64,000 nt of DNA from NCBI GenBank assembly GCA_028274465.1, contig CM051458.1, positions 78,078,085 to 78,142,084 of the forward strand, read 5' to 3'. Within the stretch, counting starts at the first letter, position 1. Every line of letters begins with the position of its first letter. The DNA comes from Plantago ovata (Eukaryota; Streptophyta; Magnoliopsida; Lamiales; Plantaginaceae). Of the stretch, positions 11,356-25,924 are shown piece after piece. The translations under genes and the position numbers were made by a program. Under the pieces are notes generated by a model, which was not told the DNA's origin, made no database searches, and worked only from the letters and a program-made list of their open reading frames with translations.

Positions 11356-13784
11356 ATGATTCCTTTGTTCTTTCTGGTTGTGTGTTTGGAGGGTTTTGTG
11401 GCATTTCTTCTAATGGTGAAGATTGGGCCACTTAGAGAATTGGTGATGAAGGGTGTGGATCAAGTGAAGATGAGAAGGGCTACTGTTTTATCAATTGCTG
11501 GGACTATCTTTGTCATCTTGTTATCTAACTTGTATAGCATACTCAAGATTCAGAACAAGGGTGTTAAGCATGGTACAATGACACCCATGGATCAGGTGCT
11601 TTGGAGGACTAATTTGCTTGAGGCTACTCTTATGGGTATGCTTTTTTGCCCTTTTTTATTGAATTAATACTTCATTCATCTTTGTCTGGTTATTAAAGTT
11701 GATTGCTTTACTAGTACTTCTTGTTAATTCTTGGAAGTAGCTGTGTTTGCTGCATATTGCCCTAGTGTTGTTATTAGCTGCGTAAATTGCAATGCCCCTC
11801 GAGTACGATATTGAATCAATTTGAATTTGTATAGGCCATTGAAGTTGTTTTTGTTCAATCTCGTAAGCCATGTGGATGTGGCTGTTATGAACTAGTCTAC
11901 ACTTTGTTTATCTAAAACCCTGGATATGAGTTCGTATTGTAGCAGAAGGAAAAGCGAATGGTGTGAATGTGAGAATGTATTTGACTGTTTTACATTGCTA
12001 GCTATGAATCTCAATCAGTTTTAGCCACTGATTCGTGATTTTAATACTTCATTTCAACTTGGCTGTGTTATTGGGTCCAGATATTAAGCAAATGATACAT
12101 GTAGCGACAGCACAACCACGTACTGTAATGAAGGCGGCTGTTCGCCAGTACCATTACATGATATAGACATCTCTCCTGCTAGAGACCCATTCCCATTCAT
12201 ATATGTGTTGTTTTCTTCTCTTTGATCAAGTTTGATTTTCAAGCCAATCTCTACATTTTTTAAAGACAATGAAACTTGAATTTGCAACTGATTTTTGAAT
12301 TATATGGTCAAAACACAAAAGTACCTAATGTGTTCCGTATGCGGAGAAACTTGTTCTTACACAATTGGTATATGAGAAATCAGTCTTATACAACTTGGTA
12401 GATATTATGACAGTTGTTCAATATTATTGACCTATAATGGTATATGGTTCCATGACTCCACAATTTCATGAGATAAATGATGGCCCAATATTAATGCACC
12501 CTACTTTTAGGTCAGCTACTTAGCTTAGTGATATAGATCTTCACTTGTTCTTATCTGTGCTATTCATTTCGGCCAGACAGCCACTGAGTTTGAATCAAAA
12601 TGGCAGCTAATTTTGTTCAATTGTACATGTTTGTAAAGGGAAATCAATAAGATAGAGATTTACTGAGGGGTGGACACTGTGGTTTTATTTTTATTTGCTT
12701 TACAATTATGCTGATTTAACGATTGAGGGTATGAGAACTCACATATCATCTTCGGATGTGGTAGTAATTTCCTAAGATGTCTTGGGAAATTCATCGACTC
12801 GAATATACAGGTTTAAACACTCCATACACAATGTTGCACTTGTCATTCTATTGAATATTTGATCTTTCTTGTTCACCCTTTTATGAAAAGATTTGGCTGT
12901 ATTTGGTTTGATATTTCACTTTCGGATGTGGTAGTAATTTCCTAAGCTGTCTTGGGAAATTCATCGACTCGAATATACAGGTTTAAACACTCCATAAACA
13001 ATGTTGCACTTGTCATCCTATTGAATATTTGATCTTTCTTGTTCACCCTTTTATGAAAAGATTTGGCTGTATTTGGTTTGATATTACTTTTGATTGCCCT
13101 AATTGCATCCCTTTATATTACTTTTATTGCACAAGTCCTCTATTTTTTCAAACACCTGTCCCCAAGCTACCTTGTTTCAAATATCTGAAATGTTTTATGC
13201 ACTGAAAGTCTGAAAAACTCTCTGAATTTTGGAGATAAAAGGGATTTGGTAGTGTTTTTAAATGACAAGCAGCTTGTATGAAATAAAAGAATAGGGGCAT
13301 TCTGACGCGAGTTACATATAAATCACAGGATGTCATGGGTTGCTACTGCATTTTAAACTCACAACATTGCGGTATATAAGGCAGTTGTATATAAAGTCCA
13401 TGCTTTATGTTTGCAGGGTTTACTCTCTTTCTTGGGTTTCTGATTGATCGGATGCATCACTACATGGAGAAATTGATCAAACTGAGAAGCGAGACAGGAG
13501 TTTCTAAACAAGAAGCTGAGCAGCTTGAGAAACAAAAGCTGGAAATGAAGGAAAAGGAAGAAAAAGCTGCTAAAGAAGTAAAACAATTGCAGAAAGAAGT
13601 ATCTAGCTTGACTGATAGTTTGAAGAAGTTGAAGCTGGAATCGATAGAAAAGGACAAGAAGGTGGAAACTGCAGAAGCTCATGTTGCTGCTCTTCAGAAA
13701 CAAGCTGCGGATCTGCTTCTAGAATATGACCGCCTGTTGGAAGACAACCAGAATCTTCAGAATCAAGCTCATGGATACAAGTAA
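11356..13784 (+). CDS. BAP31-like ER membrane protein, two exons, 215 aa
   Basis: Exon 1 is 11,356-11,635 and exon 2 is 13,417-13,784. The donor G|GTATG and acceptor TTGCAG|GG keep the frame through a split glycine codon. The protein starts MIPLFFLVVCLEGFVAF and has three hydrophobic segments (about residues 2-21, 42-62 and 94-108). A long charged coiled coil follows (about 112-210), with many Lys, Glu and Leu heptads. This is the BAP31/BAP29 layout: three ER membrane spans and a cytosolic coiled coil, with known roles in ER export and quality control of membrane proteins. Plant homologues have similar length. It ends HGYK, so the classical KKxx retrieval signal is not present in standard form. 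Splice sites are read by eye; the family call is confident, the exact function in plants less so. Confidence 0.9.
12751..13084. repeat. 170-bp tandem duplication inside the BAP31-like intron
   Basis: The segment starting TTCGGATGTGGTAGTAATTT at 12,751 recurs at 12,921 and runs to about 13,084. Differences by eye are few (for example AAGATG/AAGCTG and TACACA/TAAACA). It lies wholly within the 1.78 kb intron and does not touch the splice sites. Confidence 0.95.
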
Positions 13785-14614
13785 TTGACAGAATGCTGAT
13801 CCTTATTACTACAAATGAAAAACTGTTTCAGGAACTTAGTTGCCGATCAGGTAGATTTTGGAAGAAGTTTCAGATTAGTGTTCCTGAAAAAATGAAAATT
13901 ATCTGGAAGCAGGATAGATGAATCTATGGGGGTGGATTAGGTAGAATGGATTTGATGATTGACATAGAGTTTTAGACATTTCTTTGTCTATGTTGTTTCT
14001 CTGAGTTCTAATACTTTTTGAAAATTGATCTTGGTATTGTGCTACTTACAACGAATATATATGAAAATGTGGTAAGCATGTATGCCAGCATTTTGCTCGA
14101 AGTAGTGTCATTGATCAGCATAGACCTCGTACAGATTCATTCATTCGTAAAGTTGGGGGCTACTTGCCCCTGCCCATGCTGCTACATTTTTACATCTTTA
14201 TGGAAAAAGCCTGTAACTGAAGCTAACAGGTACAAAGTCTCTGGTCTTTTTTGTCCAGCCAACAAAACCAAAGAGCTCAAACTTCTCTCAGACACAATAT
14301 CTGCATAAGACCTCTTTCAGGTCTCTCATATCAAGAAACTTGTTTTACTGCAGTATCAACATCTCCATCTTATGTTTAACAATTGGAGCCAAGAAACTGT
14401 AGTACAAAATTTGCGGCATTTACAGAAGAAACCTTCTTCGTTCTTCCTCCAACCACTGGCCAGTGATACGCAAGGACATTTTTTGGCTGGCTTGGTTTCA
14501 AATCTCTCGGGAGACACCACCAGCTACAATATTTGCCAGATGTGTGAATACATTTTTAAGTTTCTGCTCTGTATTTCTAAGTTCTAACATATTCTTCCCA
14601 GTTCAGCTGTTAGT
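13785..14614. other. Convergent intergenic region with 3' UTRs
   Basis: Between the stop codons of the BAP31-like gene (plus) and the PPR gene (minus). It must hold both 3' untranslated regions. I see no further gene or repeat. Confidence 0.6.
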
Positions 14615-16657
14615 TTACCAGTAGTCACCACATGAACACCTTCCATTCTTGAAGTGATGAAACCGCTTCATGTCTCTCACAACTATCTCTCTCTTCCATA
14701 TCACAGAGATGAACTTTATCGCTTCATGACAATCTCCACAGACCCTGAGGTTCTTCGTGATCAGCAGCCTAGTCCCTTCTCCAGTGTTCAAAATCCCAAA
14801 AGCAATAGCAATTCTCTCACTGTGAAGATACAACATTCTCTCCTTCACTTCCTCTTCAACATTATGCAACACAAATTCAGTCTTTGGTGAGTAACCTAGA
14901 GCTCTCATTTTATGTTCCATGTCTTCCATGAACCCCATTATCCTCGGATACTGAGAATGACTCTTGTCTTCCACAAGAAAAGTATGCAATCTGCCATTTA
15001 CTTCCACTACACTAAAACCAGGATCTTTCTTCATTCCTGCTTCTTTCATGGATTTTCTGACAATTGCAACTTCATCCCACTTCTTTGCAGCAGCAAAGAA
15101 ATTCGAAACCAGAGAATAAACCCCAGGACTATCTGGCTCTAATTCAAGAACTTTTTTTGCTGCAAACTCACCTAAAACGAATTTCTTATAATTGAGACAA
15201 CCTGAAAGAAGGGCCACCCAAACAGGAATCCCAGGTTCATTTTTCATAGAATTGATCAAATTCTGAGCTTCTTCTACACGTCCAGCTCGAGCCAAAAGAT
15301 CAATCAAACAAACATAATGTTTTTCCATTGGTTCGATTTTGTATTCTTTCACCATGGCTTCAAACCAGTATTGTCCTTCCTCGACTAATCCTGAATGACT
15401 CAATGCCGATAGAAGGGAAGCAAATGTAGCATGGTCTGGTTCTGTATTTACCTCCATCATCTGATTGAAAAGCGAAAGCGCCTCTTTCCCATGTCCATGA
15501 ATCCCGTAACCAGCAATCATAGTATTCCAAAGTACTATATCTCTAGAACTCATCCTGTCATACAATACACGAGCACAAGAAAGTGAACCACATTTCCCAT
15601 ACATATCAATAAGTGCAGTTCCTAAAACTCGATCCTTATAAAGTCTCCGAACAACATATCCATGTACTCCCCTGCCGGATAATGGAGATCCCAGCTGAGA
15701 GCAAGCCAGAAGCGCACCAACAAGCGAGACCAAGTCTGGCTCAAAACCACACCTCTGCATCTCAATCAGCAACTCAAGTGCATATGTAGGCTTTCCCTTC
15801 TGTGCACAACCAGAAATCAAAGCACTCCAAGAAACAACATTTTTACAAGTCATAGTCTTAAACAGCCGAAAAGCAATGTCCAACTTCCCATGCTTGCAAT
15901 ACATATCTATCAAGCTTGTCTCTACCATAACATTATTCATAGGAGAATTTCTTCGAACCATATAACCATGCAAAGAAGTACCCATCTTCAAGTCCTCAAT
16001 AACTGCACACCCCTGTATCAATGCCAACATCACAACCCCATCACCTTCCAATCCTGATTCCCGCATCCTCGCATACAATTCCAAAGCCTCTTTCGCCTTC
16101 CCACACTTGACATAACCCGTAATCATCGTACTCCAAGAAACAACGTCCTTCACCACCATCCTCTCAAACACTCCAAGTGCATCATCCATATCCCCGCATT
16201 TAGCATACAAATTCAAGACAGAAGAACCAACAAAAATGTCATCCTCATATCCACCTTCCACAGCATTTTTCCAAACCTCTTGACCTGCTTCCAAGTCCAA
16301 CAAACTAGCACAGGCCTTGATGGAAACAGTGAAAGCAGAGCTATCAGGCTTAACTCCTTCAAGTCTCATTCTTCTGTAAAGATGCAGAACTTCAAGGGGG
16401 TTGTTCACACGGAGGGAAGCAACGAGCATTGCGTTCCAAGAGTCGATTTTTCTTGTTGGCAAATTGTCGAACAGTTTGTGTGCAGAGTCGATGTCGCCTG
16501 CACGGGCGTAAGATGCTATTAGCTGTGCAGCAGAGATTCCTTTGGTGAAGAGTCCGGTAGTGAGAATTACGGCGTGGGTTCTTGAGATGGATGGTTTGTC
16601 TTTGCAGGTTGAGAGGATGGCTCTGAGGTGTTTCAGAGGCCATTGCTTAACGAGCAT
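14615..16657 (-). CDS. DYW-class pentatricopeptide repeat protein, 680 aa, single exon
   Basis: This is an organelle-targeted RNA-binding protein, probably a C-to-U RNA editing factor. Tandem PPR motifs of the P, L and S kinds run from about residue 40 to 470 (for example DSWNAMLVASLRVNNPLEVLHLYRRM and VSWSTMITGYVKCGKAKEAL-type blocks). An E/E+ region follows (about 470-570) and then a complete DYW domain. The deaminase signature is intact: HSE at 612-614, CGDC at 640-643 and the C-terminal CSCGDYW. The absence of introns and the length are usual for this family. The first ATG gives MLVKQWPLKHL, a basic N-terminus compatible with mitochondrial or plastid import; an alternative upstream start is not apparent. 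The exact editing site cannot be told from sequence by eye. Confidence 0.95.
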   Translation of the reverse strand: MLVKQWPLKHLRAILSTCKDKPSISRTHAVILTTGLFTKGISAAQLIASYARAGDIDSAHKLFDNLPTRKIDSWNAMLVASLRVNNPLEVLHLYRRMRLEGVKPDSSAFTVSIKACASLLDLEAGQEVWKNAVEGGYEDDIFVGSSVLNLYAKCGDMDDALGVFERMVVKDVVSWSTMITGYVKCGKAKEALELYARMRESGLEGDGVVMLALIQGCAVIEDLKMGTSLHGYMVRRNSPMNNVMVETSLIDMYCKHGKLDIAFRLFKTMTCKNVVSWSALISGCAQKGKPTYALELLIEMQRCGFEPDLVSLVGALLACSQLGSPLSGRGVHGYVVRRLYKDRVLGTALIDMYGKCGSLSCARVLYDRMSSRDIVLWNTMIAGYGIHGHGKEALSLFNQMMEVNTEPDHATFASLLSALSHSGLVEEGQYWFEAMVKEYKIEPMEKHYVCLIDLLARAGRVEEAQNLINSMKNEPGIPVWVALLSGCLNYKKFVLGEFAAKKVLELEPDSPGVYSLVSNFFAAAKKWDEVAIVRKSMKEAGMKKDPGFSVVEVNGRLHTFLVEDKSHSQYPRIMGFMEDMEHKMRALGYSPKTEFVLHNVEEEVKERMLYLHSERIAIAFGILNTGEGTRLLITKNLRVCGDCHEAIKFISVIWKREIVVRDMKRFHHFKNGRCSCGDYW

Positions 16658-16775
16658 TTGGAGTTATGAAAGCTGTCAAGTTTTTATCATTTAGAATCTG
16701 TTACAGGAAGAAGAAAAACAGTTGGGCTAAAATGTGATAAATTATTTAAATGGGGAAGGGGAAAATATAAAAGCG

Positions 16776-16848
16776 CGCCGTCTGTGGGAATCGAACCCAC
16801 GACCACGTGGTTAAAAGCCACGCGCTCTACCAGCTGAGCTAAGACGGC
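16776..16848 (-). tRNA. tRNA-Lys (anticodon UUU)
   Basis: The minus strand folds as a cloverleaf. The acceptor stem pairs GCCGTCT with AGACGGC, the discriminator is G, and the D-arm is TAGCTCAGCTGGTAGAGC. The anticodon stem CGTGG/CCACG carries loop CTTTTAA, and the T-arm is GTGGGTTCGATTCCCAC. A box and B box are intact, there is no intron, and CCA is not encoded, as usual in nuclear plant tRNA genes. It lies about 120 bases upstream of the PPR start. Confidence 0.98.
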
Positions 16849-17689
16849 TACATGCTTTTATAAAGGCGCTGGTGCTATAGAACGAATAACCGTAAATTTG
16901 TATCACTACATTTTCTCGAGTAACATTGTTGTCTTGTGCCCCCATAAACATGTGGTTGGCTATACTTGGCTTGATGTGATTTTTCAAAAATGGAACTCTC
17001 TTACGATTAACTTGTAGATTAACATGAGACAACAATAACTTAGAATTTATTCCACACTTCAGAGACAATTCCACATTCCATTTCCCATCAACCAACTCAA
17101 ACACATAATTCTCTAGACTCAACATTTAGTGAAAGAAATTGATCATACATGACATGACATGACAATGACTTTCACTTTCTTAGCACCGTACTATCTAATG
17201 TGGAAGAGCAAGCAAGTAAAGTCTTCATCAACATTTAAACATATGTTTTCATAAGGACTAATAGCATCGTTAAAACTCATACACGATACCCTCAAGTTCG
17301 ACCACTTGCAATATACACTACTCGTAGCATCTTGAAATAATGACTTAGAATGAAAAATATCGTTTAAAACGACTGTGAAAAACCTATGAACGTTTGTGAA
17401 ACTGAAATGATTCAGATTTGGACAACATTTGATTGTTTTATATGAAATAATAACCTTTCAATTTGAATTTCGAATTGATCAACTAAGGGAAGCTAGCAAG
17501 GTATTGTCGCCCTGGATTAATTTTTCTAATAAAACTGAGTCCGTGGCACAAATTTATCTTTGGAATTTGGATGGTGCAGACCTATTTGAAAGTAATTAAA
17601 TGTTCCTAGGTGATATAATACATTTGTGGATGTACATTTGTGTTTGAGAGTTATGTATCTTCACACTGCATTCACATTCACAACTGAGG
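16849..17689. other. No gene recognised
   Basis: AT-rich intergenic DNA. Short open frames here lack codon structure or domain motifs that I recognise. Confidence 0.55.
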
Positions 17690-18565
17690 ATAAAATTAAC
17701 CTCATATAGTAGATGAAGCACAAGAGAGGATCTGTTCTTCGTGACCTTAATCCACTGTACACTTTGGTGTTTATGGAAAGGGAGGAATGATTTGGCTTTA
17801 CCCTGATCAGTGTTGGAAACTTCGTGACCTTTTCTATTAATGACATTGTCGATCGAATAAAAAATACTCTTTGGCATTGGTTGCGCAACAAGGATGAACT
17901 TAAGGTTGGTACTAGATTGGTTGATTGGTGGCTTTACCCTGATCAGTGTTGGAAACCACCTTAGAACTGCTGGTTGTGGAGTTTGGTTAAGGGGCGTTAT
18001 TGTCACAGCTGTTTGATCTAGAATCTGTGCTAGTAGCAGTTTTCTGCTGCATCATCTTGCCTCTTGTTTCTGTTTGTAGTTAGGTGAGGTGGTCTGCTGC
18101 TGGCTTTATTTGTAGTTGTGACTTTCTTTTCGTTCAGGTTTGGGTTTGTTTTTACTCTATCTGTGAGCTCTCCTTTGCTAAGTGAGGTATATCATGTGTC
18201 ACTTTCTTATCTGTGATTAGTTTGTATCCCAACCGAGGTCATCATCTTTCGTTTTCTTGCTAAGTAATATATACTTGCAACGAAAGATATTCCTCTCCGT
18301 TGGACTTAACTAGAACTGGTGGCTCTTTTCGTCACCCCTCGAATCTTGGCATATTGCTAGTAGGATGACATACTAGACGAAAGGGTTGGTTAATTGTTGA
18401 TACGACTATAACGGGTTTGAATTTCGAACATGCTTTTATACTTCTCTTGGTGTTAGGTTTGTTCATGGGTGGTGGTATTTTGGTTGTGCACCTCTTATGC
18501 ACTAAAAGGTGTATCTGTATTTTATGATGTTGATTAATAAAATTTTACTGTTTCCAAAAAAGTAA
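17690..18565 (+). mobile_element. 3' end of a LINE (L1-like), remnant
   Basis: Plus-strand frames give TLWCLWKGRNDLA near 17,755-17,795 and then SINDIVDRIKNTLWHWLRNKDELK near 17,830-17,905. These resemble the C-terminal end of plant LINE ORF2 (W-x-x-W-K-x-R-N followed by a helix). A 3' untranslated stretch follows, ending TTAATAAAATTTTACTGTTTCC and then A-rich TAAATAAATAAAT repeats near 18,560, as a LINE tail would. The block TGGCTTTACCCTGATCAGTG occurs twice (about 17,789 and 17,928). The 5' boundary is approximate. Confidence 0.6.
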
Positions 18566-18659
18566 ATAAATAAATAAATATAGTACATGAAGTACAATAA
18601 ATCAAATACTAAATGAAAATATAAAATGGACCTCATTGACAATCTGAAATAGAGGGTGA

Positions 18660-18818
18660 AAAAGTTTCGTTGGGCTCAAAACCAGCGCCCATTTCTGCAG
18701 GCCCAAACCCAACCCACCATCACTCCCCAGTATAAAAACGACCGGTATCCCTGTCAAATTAGGGCAATTTTTGCATCGAAGAAATTAGTAGGGTTTCCAA
18801 TCGCTCGCCGAAGTGAAG
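18660..18818 (+). promoter_or_regulatory. Core promoter and 5' leader of the 47-aa peptide gene
   Basis: A TATA box (TATAAAAA) lies at 18,731-18,738. Upstream are TGGGCT and GGCCCAAACCC blocks (18,670-18,712), which match site II (TGGGCC/T) and telo-box-like motifs common in plant housekeeping and translation genes. The start codon follows 81 bases after the TATA box. Confidence 0.6.
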
Positions 18819-19298
18819 ATGATCTACGACGTGAATTCACCCCTTTTCCGGTCCTTCCTCAGCCAGAAGGGTGGCGCTTCTGACAAGAGGTATATCTATC
18901 TCCCTTGAACTTTTAATCGCCGCCTTAAATAATTTCAATCATCGCCATGCTTTGCTTTTATCTCTCTTGTTAGATTCGATTTCGGAAAAAATTAGCTGTT
19001 TCATCGCATAGATTTGTTTTGTTTCGTTGTTTGTAATCGTATGAATAGATTCCTTTTAGCTGTGATTGAAGCATCTCGGTGTGTTTTGATGGTCTGTATT
19101 TGTTCACCAGTTCATTTCAAATTTTAGCTATGTTTGAAAAAATGACCAGTTTCCCTTGTTAAACCGTTGTATTGTTTACCTGCTTATTAGTGACTAATTT
19201 GCTTCTTTTGTGGATATGAATTCAGGAAAACCGAAGAGCAGAAGCCAAAGGAACACAAGCCCAAGGCAAACGAGAACAAGCCTGTTATGAATGAGTAG
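18819..19298 (+). CDS. Small two-exon gene, 47-residue basic peptide
   Basis: Exon 1 is 18,819-18,889 and exon 2 is 19,226-19,298, joined by GT (18,890) and TTCAG (19,221-19,225) with a split arginine codon. The product starts MIYDVNSPLFRSFLSQKGG and continues with a Lys/Glu/Pro-rich tail ending ENKPVMNE. The N-terminal half is hydrophobic-aromatic with no clear membrane span; the C-terminal half is highly charged and likely disordered. It is too short for a usual open-frame filter, but the TATA box, site II motifs, in-phase splice sites and stop are all in place. I do not recognise a named family. It could also be a short leader of a longer spliced gene, but no further exon was apparent. Confidence 0.7.
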
Positions 19299-22200
19299 AA
19301 AGTTGCTTGTTGATTCTAGCATATGTATGCAGTCTATATAAATCTGCTACAAGTTATATATTAAGACTCTGATTTTCTCTGTTTGTGGAATGTGTTGTCT
19401 TCTGGAATGATATTTTCATGACGTTATAAGCTCCAAGTTATCCTTCGTGTAGTTTTACTTTTCTGCTATTTTACCTGCATCTAGCCTAAGAAATGAATAA
19501 ATTGATGACACACCAAGGCACTTTTTACCAAGTGCAGAATGGATAAGGTGCTGATTGTATTCGGTTCTCGTGATTTCAAGATTTTGTTATAAATCAATGA
19601 TCACATTTAGCTGGCTCTGATGATCTTAGAACCGCCCCGACTCTCATGCTTCTTAAATGTTCATTAATTATCGATTTCAACGATAAGTGCATTCTATATT
19701 ATCTTATTATGTCCCTGGCTTTCACTCTCAGCGCCTTGGGCTAGAGGGTGTCTTGGTGATTTAAATATGCATCTAGATAACAGTCATGGGTTTTAGGTCT
19801 CTTTAACTGATGAAACTTCTAGTTTTAAGAGTTGGGTGAGTATTAATAACCTGCAGAATTGCAGGCCTGTTTGGAATGATTGTTACTAGTTTAGAAATGT
19901 GTTCTGGGAACCTGGTTATACCTATAAAGTGGTTCAGTTTAGAAACGTTTGTTATATGCAATTATTCATTGGCATGTCTAGAAATTTTTTGACCTTGAGA
20001 AGGCTTGTTGGCCAATGGCCATGGTTTAGAAAGTTGTGCTCTGTTATATACTCTGTTTTGGAAAGCTTACTATGCAAACATCTGAAGCATCTAAAGCACT
20101 TCTGGACTCTGGAGTGTAAAATACTTGCAAGAGAATATTCTTGCATTTCCATGAGTTGTCAGTCTACTTGTTCTGTACACATATTGACATTTATTAAGGT
20201 CTCTTGGTCACTTGTGATTTTCGATTTTAGCTGGTTGGTTGTATAAGTTGTACCCTTATCCTCAATGCCATGCTGCCTCCTGCTTTCGCTTGCTTTGTCA
20301 GTATTAAAAATTAAAGAATGATTACTGATGTAGTTTTATTCTCTTGTGCATGCTTTGGTTGGGAGCATTTAGCTACATAAGCGTCTTAGTCAGTTATGCA
20401 GTAGCACCTATAAGCAAAAAAGGAGTAATGTTGAAACTAATGTAAAACTGCATTGAGCTGCTACTGGAAGTTATTCCTTATTTTACGACGTGTATTCATA
20501 GTACTTTTGTAGTAAATGCACAGTTTTGGACTAAAATCTATGCAGTTTGCGGTTGAGTAGAGGGCAGAAAGCTTTTTAACTTGAGTTTAGCTACCCAATC
20601 AATGTTTTACCATACGTGATACATTCATGTGTTTTGGCATGCATGTGCACATAACAGGATCAATGTAGGCTTAGTAGTTACATGGAGTGAATTCATGTGC
20701 GAGCAGGAGCAAGAATAACAATTTGCCAACTTCTACGGGATCAGGCTCATATCTATTAAAAAAAAAGATAGTCATAATGCCACATCTGAAGCTAAAGTAG
20801 GGTCTTTCGACAATCATTTGATTAACTTGCTTCATCCTATGTTAGAGACAGGAGTCTGTCAAATTGCCATATGATCTACCGAAGGAACCAGGATGACTCG
20901 TAAAAGAAGTAGAGTTCCAATTCACTAAAATTCATACTCGTGGTTTGGTAAATGACAACTCTATCCCCTCTTGAAATTATAGATGGCAACAATAAGTCTA
21001 CAAGTTACTCTTATTGGGAGTTATAAGGTGGCTAAGTGAAATGGAGTTGAGATGGTAGAGGAGAGGTGAATGTTAAATTCCTAATGGAAACATATAACGT
21101 GCTTTAGATGTGAATATATAAGGTGGTATAAGATGTGAAGATATAAAGTGGTATGAGATGTTGTATAATAGTAGTTTAGAAGTAGTTGTACTTTTGTGAT
21201 TGAGAATTTGAGATGATATAAGCTATAATCCGTTTTGTTGTGAATGCATGGCCGGGAGTAAAATTGAAGCAATTTGCGATTAAAATGAAGAATCAACCAC
21301 AACAAAGTTATAACATGTTAGTGAGACAATAAATATCAGTGCGTGAGTGGCTTGGTGAACCAGTGGACTCTACTTTTGTGAAAATAAAATAAAATAAATA
21401 AACAAGGTGAGCGCTCAACGCTCTTCAACCAATCTCCACTTTTGAGAGAGTGAAGGTTGGTTGCAAATGGATAAAGAGGGGAGGACAAGTGTCCCCTGCC
21501 TATTGGATGTATATGTTTTATTTTAATTTTTATTTTATCATCTTATTACTATTTAAAAAATAAAAATTATATCAAAATTCATAAAAAAATCCTATAAAAA
21601 TAGAGATAAAATTTATTATACTTTATATCTGAAATACCTCCTATTCAATTACTCCATATCACTTGCATATTTTTTATTAATTTTTTTAATTACAGTTAAT
21701 TATTATAATATAATAATTCTTTTATGATAATAATAAAATAAAATTGTATATTAATTGAATTGGTTGGATGATTGGTGATCACAGACAAATAATGTTTAAT
21801 TGTTGTAGTTGGGTTGGTTGTAATGTTCAGATATGTATGATTTAGAAATTAACTTTTTAATTGGAAGATTGAAGATTGAGATTGAGTGAGTGAAAGATGG
21901 TATTTATGGTGTAACAACTGAATCATGTGGTAGGTGGATAACATCATAACAACAATATTAAACTTTTATGGACAACACAAATGATTATTTTATGCTTGGA
22001 GTTTCACTAAATATTCCTCAAGTTTATAACCTCTCCAAATAATGGGTTGACTAAATGAAACATCCAACAGTGTTACACCCGTGAAAATTGTTTCAAAATT
22101 TGGAACTGATACACCACTATTTTCCTTTTTTGACTAGTCTTTTTGCTCTTTCCTTTTATTTTCTTTTTCGTTTCTTTGTTATTTACCTATTTTCATTTCT

Positions 22201-22429
22201 TTTGTATTTTCATTTATATTAAATTTTATCTTGAAAATTAAATTTTAACATTTACATTGCAACCTTCATTTATAATTTAGAAGTTAGTGTTCGAAATGAA
22301 ATTTGTGATCAGGACAAGGAGTACGTAATACTACACGTAACTTATAATTAATAATGTTAAAAACAAAACCACTTGCATACATTAAAATTACAATATAATA
22401 AAAGCATAATATAGACTTTGTACAACTAT
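19299..22429. other. AT-rich intergenic region, no gene recognised
   Basis: Starts with the 3' untranslated region of the peptide gene. The remainder is AT-rich with scattered short frames and no domain motif. A weak inverted repeat around 21,425-21,470 (CAACCAATCTCCACT versus AGTGAAGGTTGGTTG) could be the core of an old MITE, but I could not find its ends. Confidence 0.5.
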
Positions 22430-22569
22430 GCTTCGTATTGTAATTTTTAAAGTATATTAATATATTAAATTCATGTAATGTTTATTAATTAAATGATGAT
22501 ATCAATGAAATGAAGATTAAAGTGAAAAAATAAAAAGTGAAAATATGAAAAATGTGAATTGCAAAGGGT
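22430..22569 (+). repeat. Left half of a dispersed repeat, shared with 35,862-36,000
   Basis: From about CTATGCTTCGTATTGTAATTTTTAA to AATTGCAAAGGGT it aligns with 35,870-36,000 (CTTTGCTTCGTGTTGTAATTTTTAA to TTCCAAAGGGT). The match then jumps across the LTR insertion to 25,754. The repeat therefore existed before the solo LTR inserted. Confidence 0.75.
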
Positions 22570-25748
<3,179 letters not shown>

Positions 25749-25924
25749 AGTGTTCCACTGATAGAGATGATTTTTGTGATTAGGTTCCAATGGGTACAAA
25801 TATAAGGTGGTAAAAGAGAGAGAGAGTTTCAGAGGGTTCCACTGTTGTAGATGATTTCAAGAAGACCGATGTATAATGTGATTTCTCTTTTGAAATGACA
25901 AATAACTTATTACTACTCTGAACT
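25749..25924 (+). repeat. Right half of the dispersed repeat, plus adjacent DNA
   Basis: From TTCCACTGATAGAGATGATTT to ACAAATATAAGGTGGTA it aligns with about 36,000-36,055. A further partial copy (AGAGGGTTCCACTGTTGTAG) follows at about 25,827-25,855. No coding signal. Confidence 0.65.

Noticed and set aside
21425-21470. Inverted repeat CAACCAATCTCCACT/AGTGAAGGTTGGTTG as a MITE
   Set aside because: Arms are short and imperfect and no flanking target duplication could be placed.
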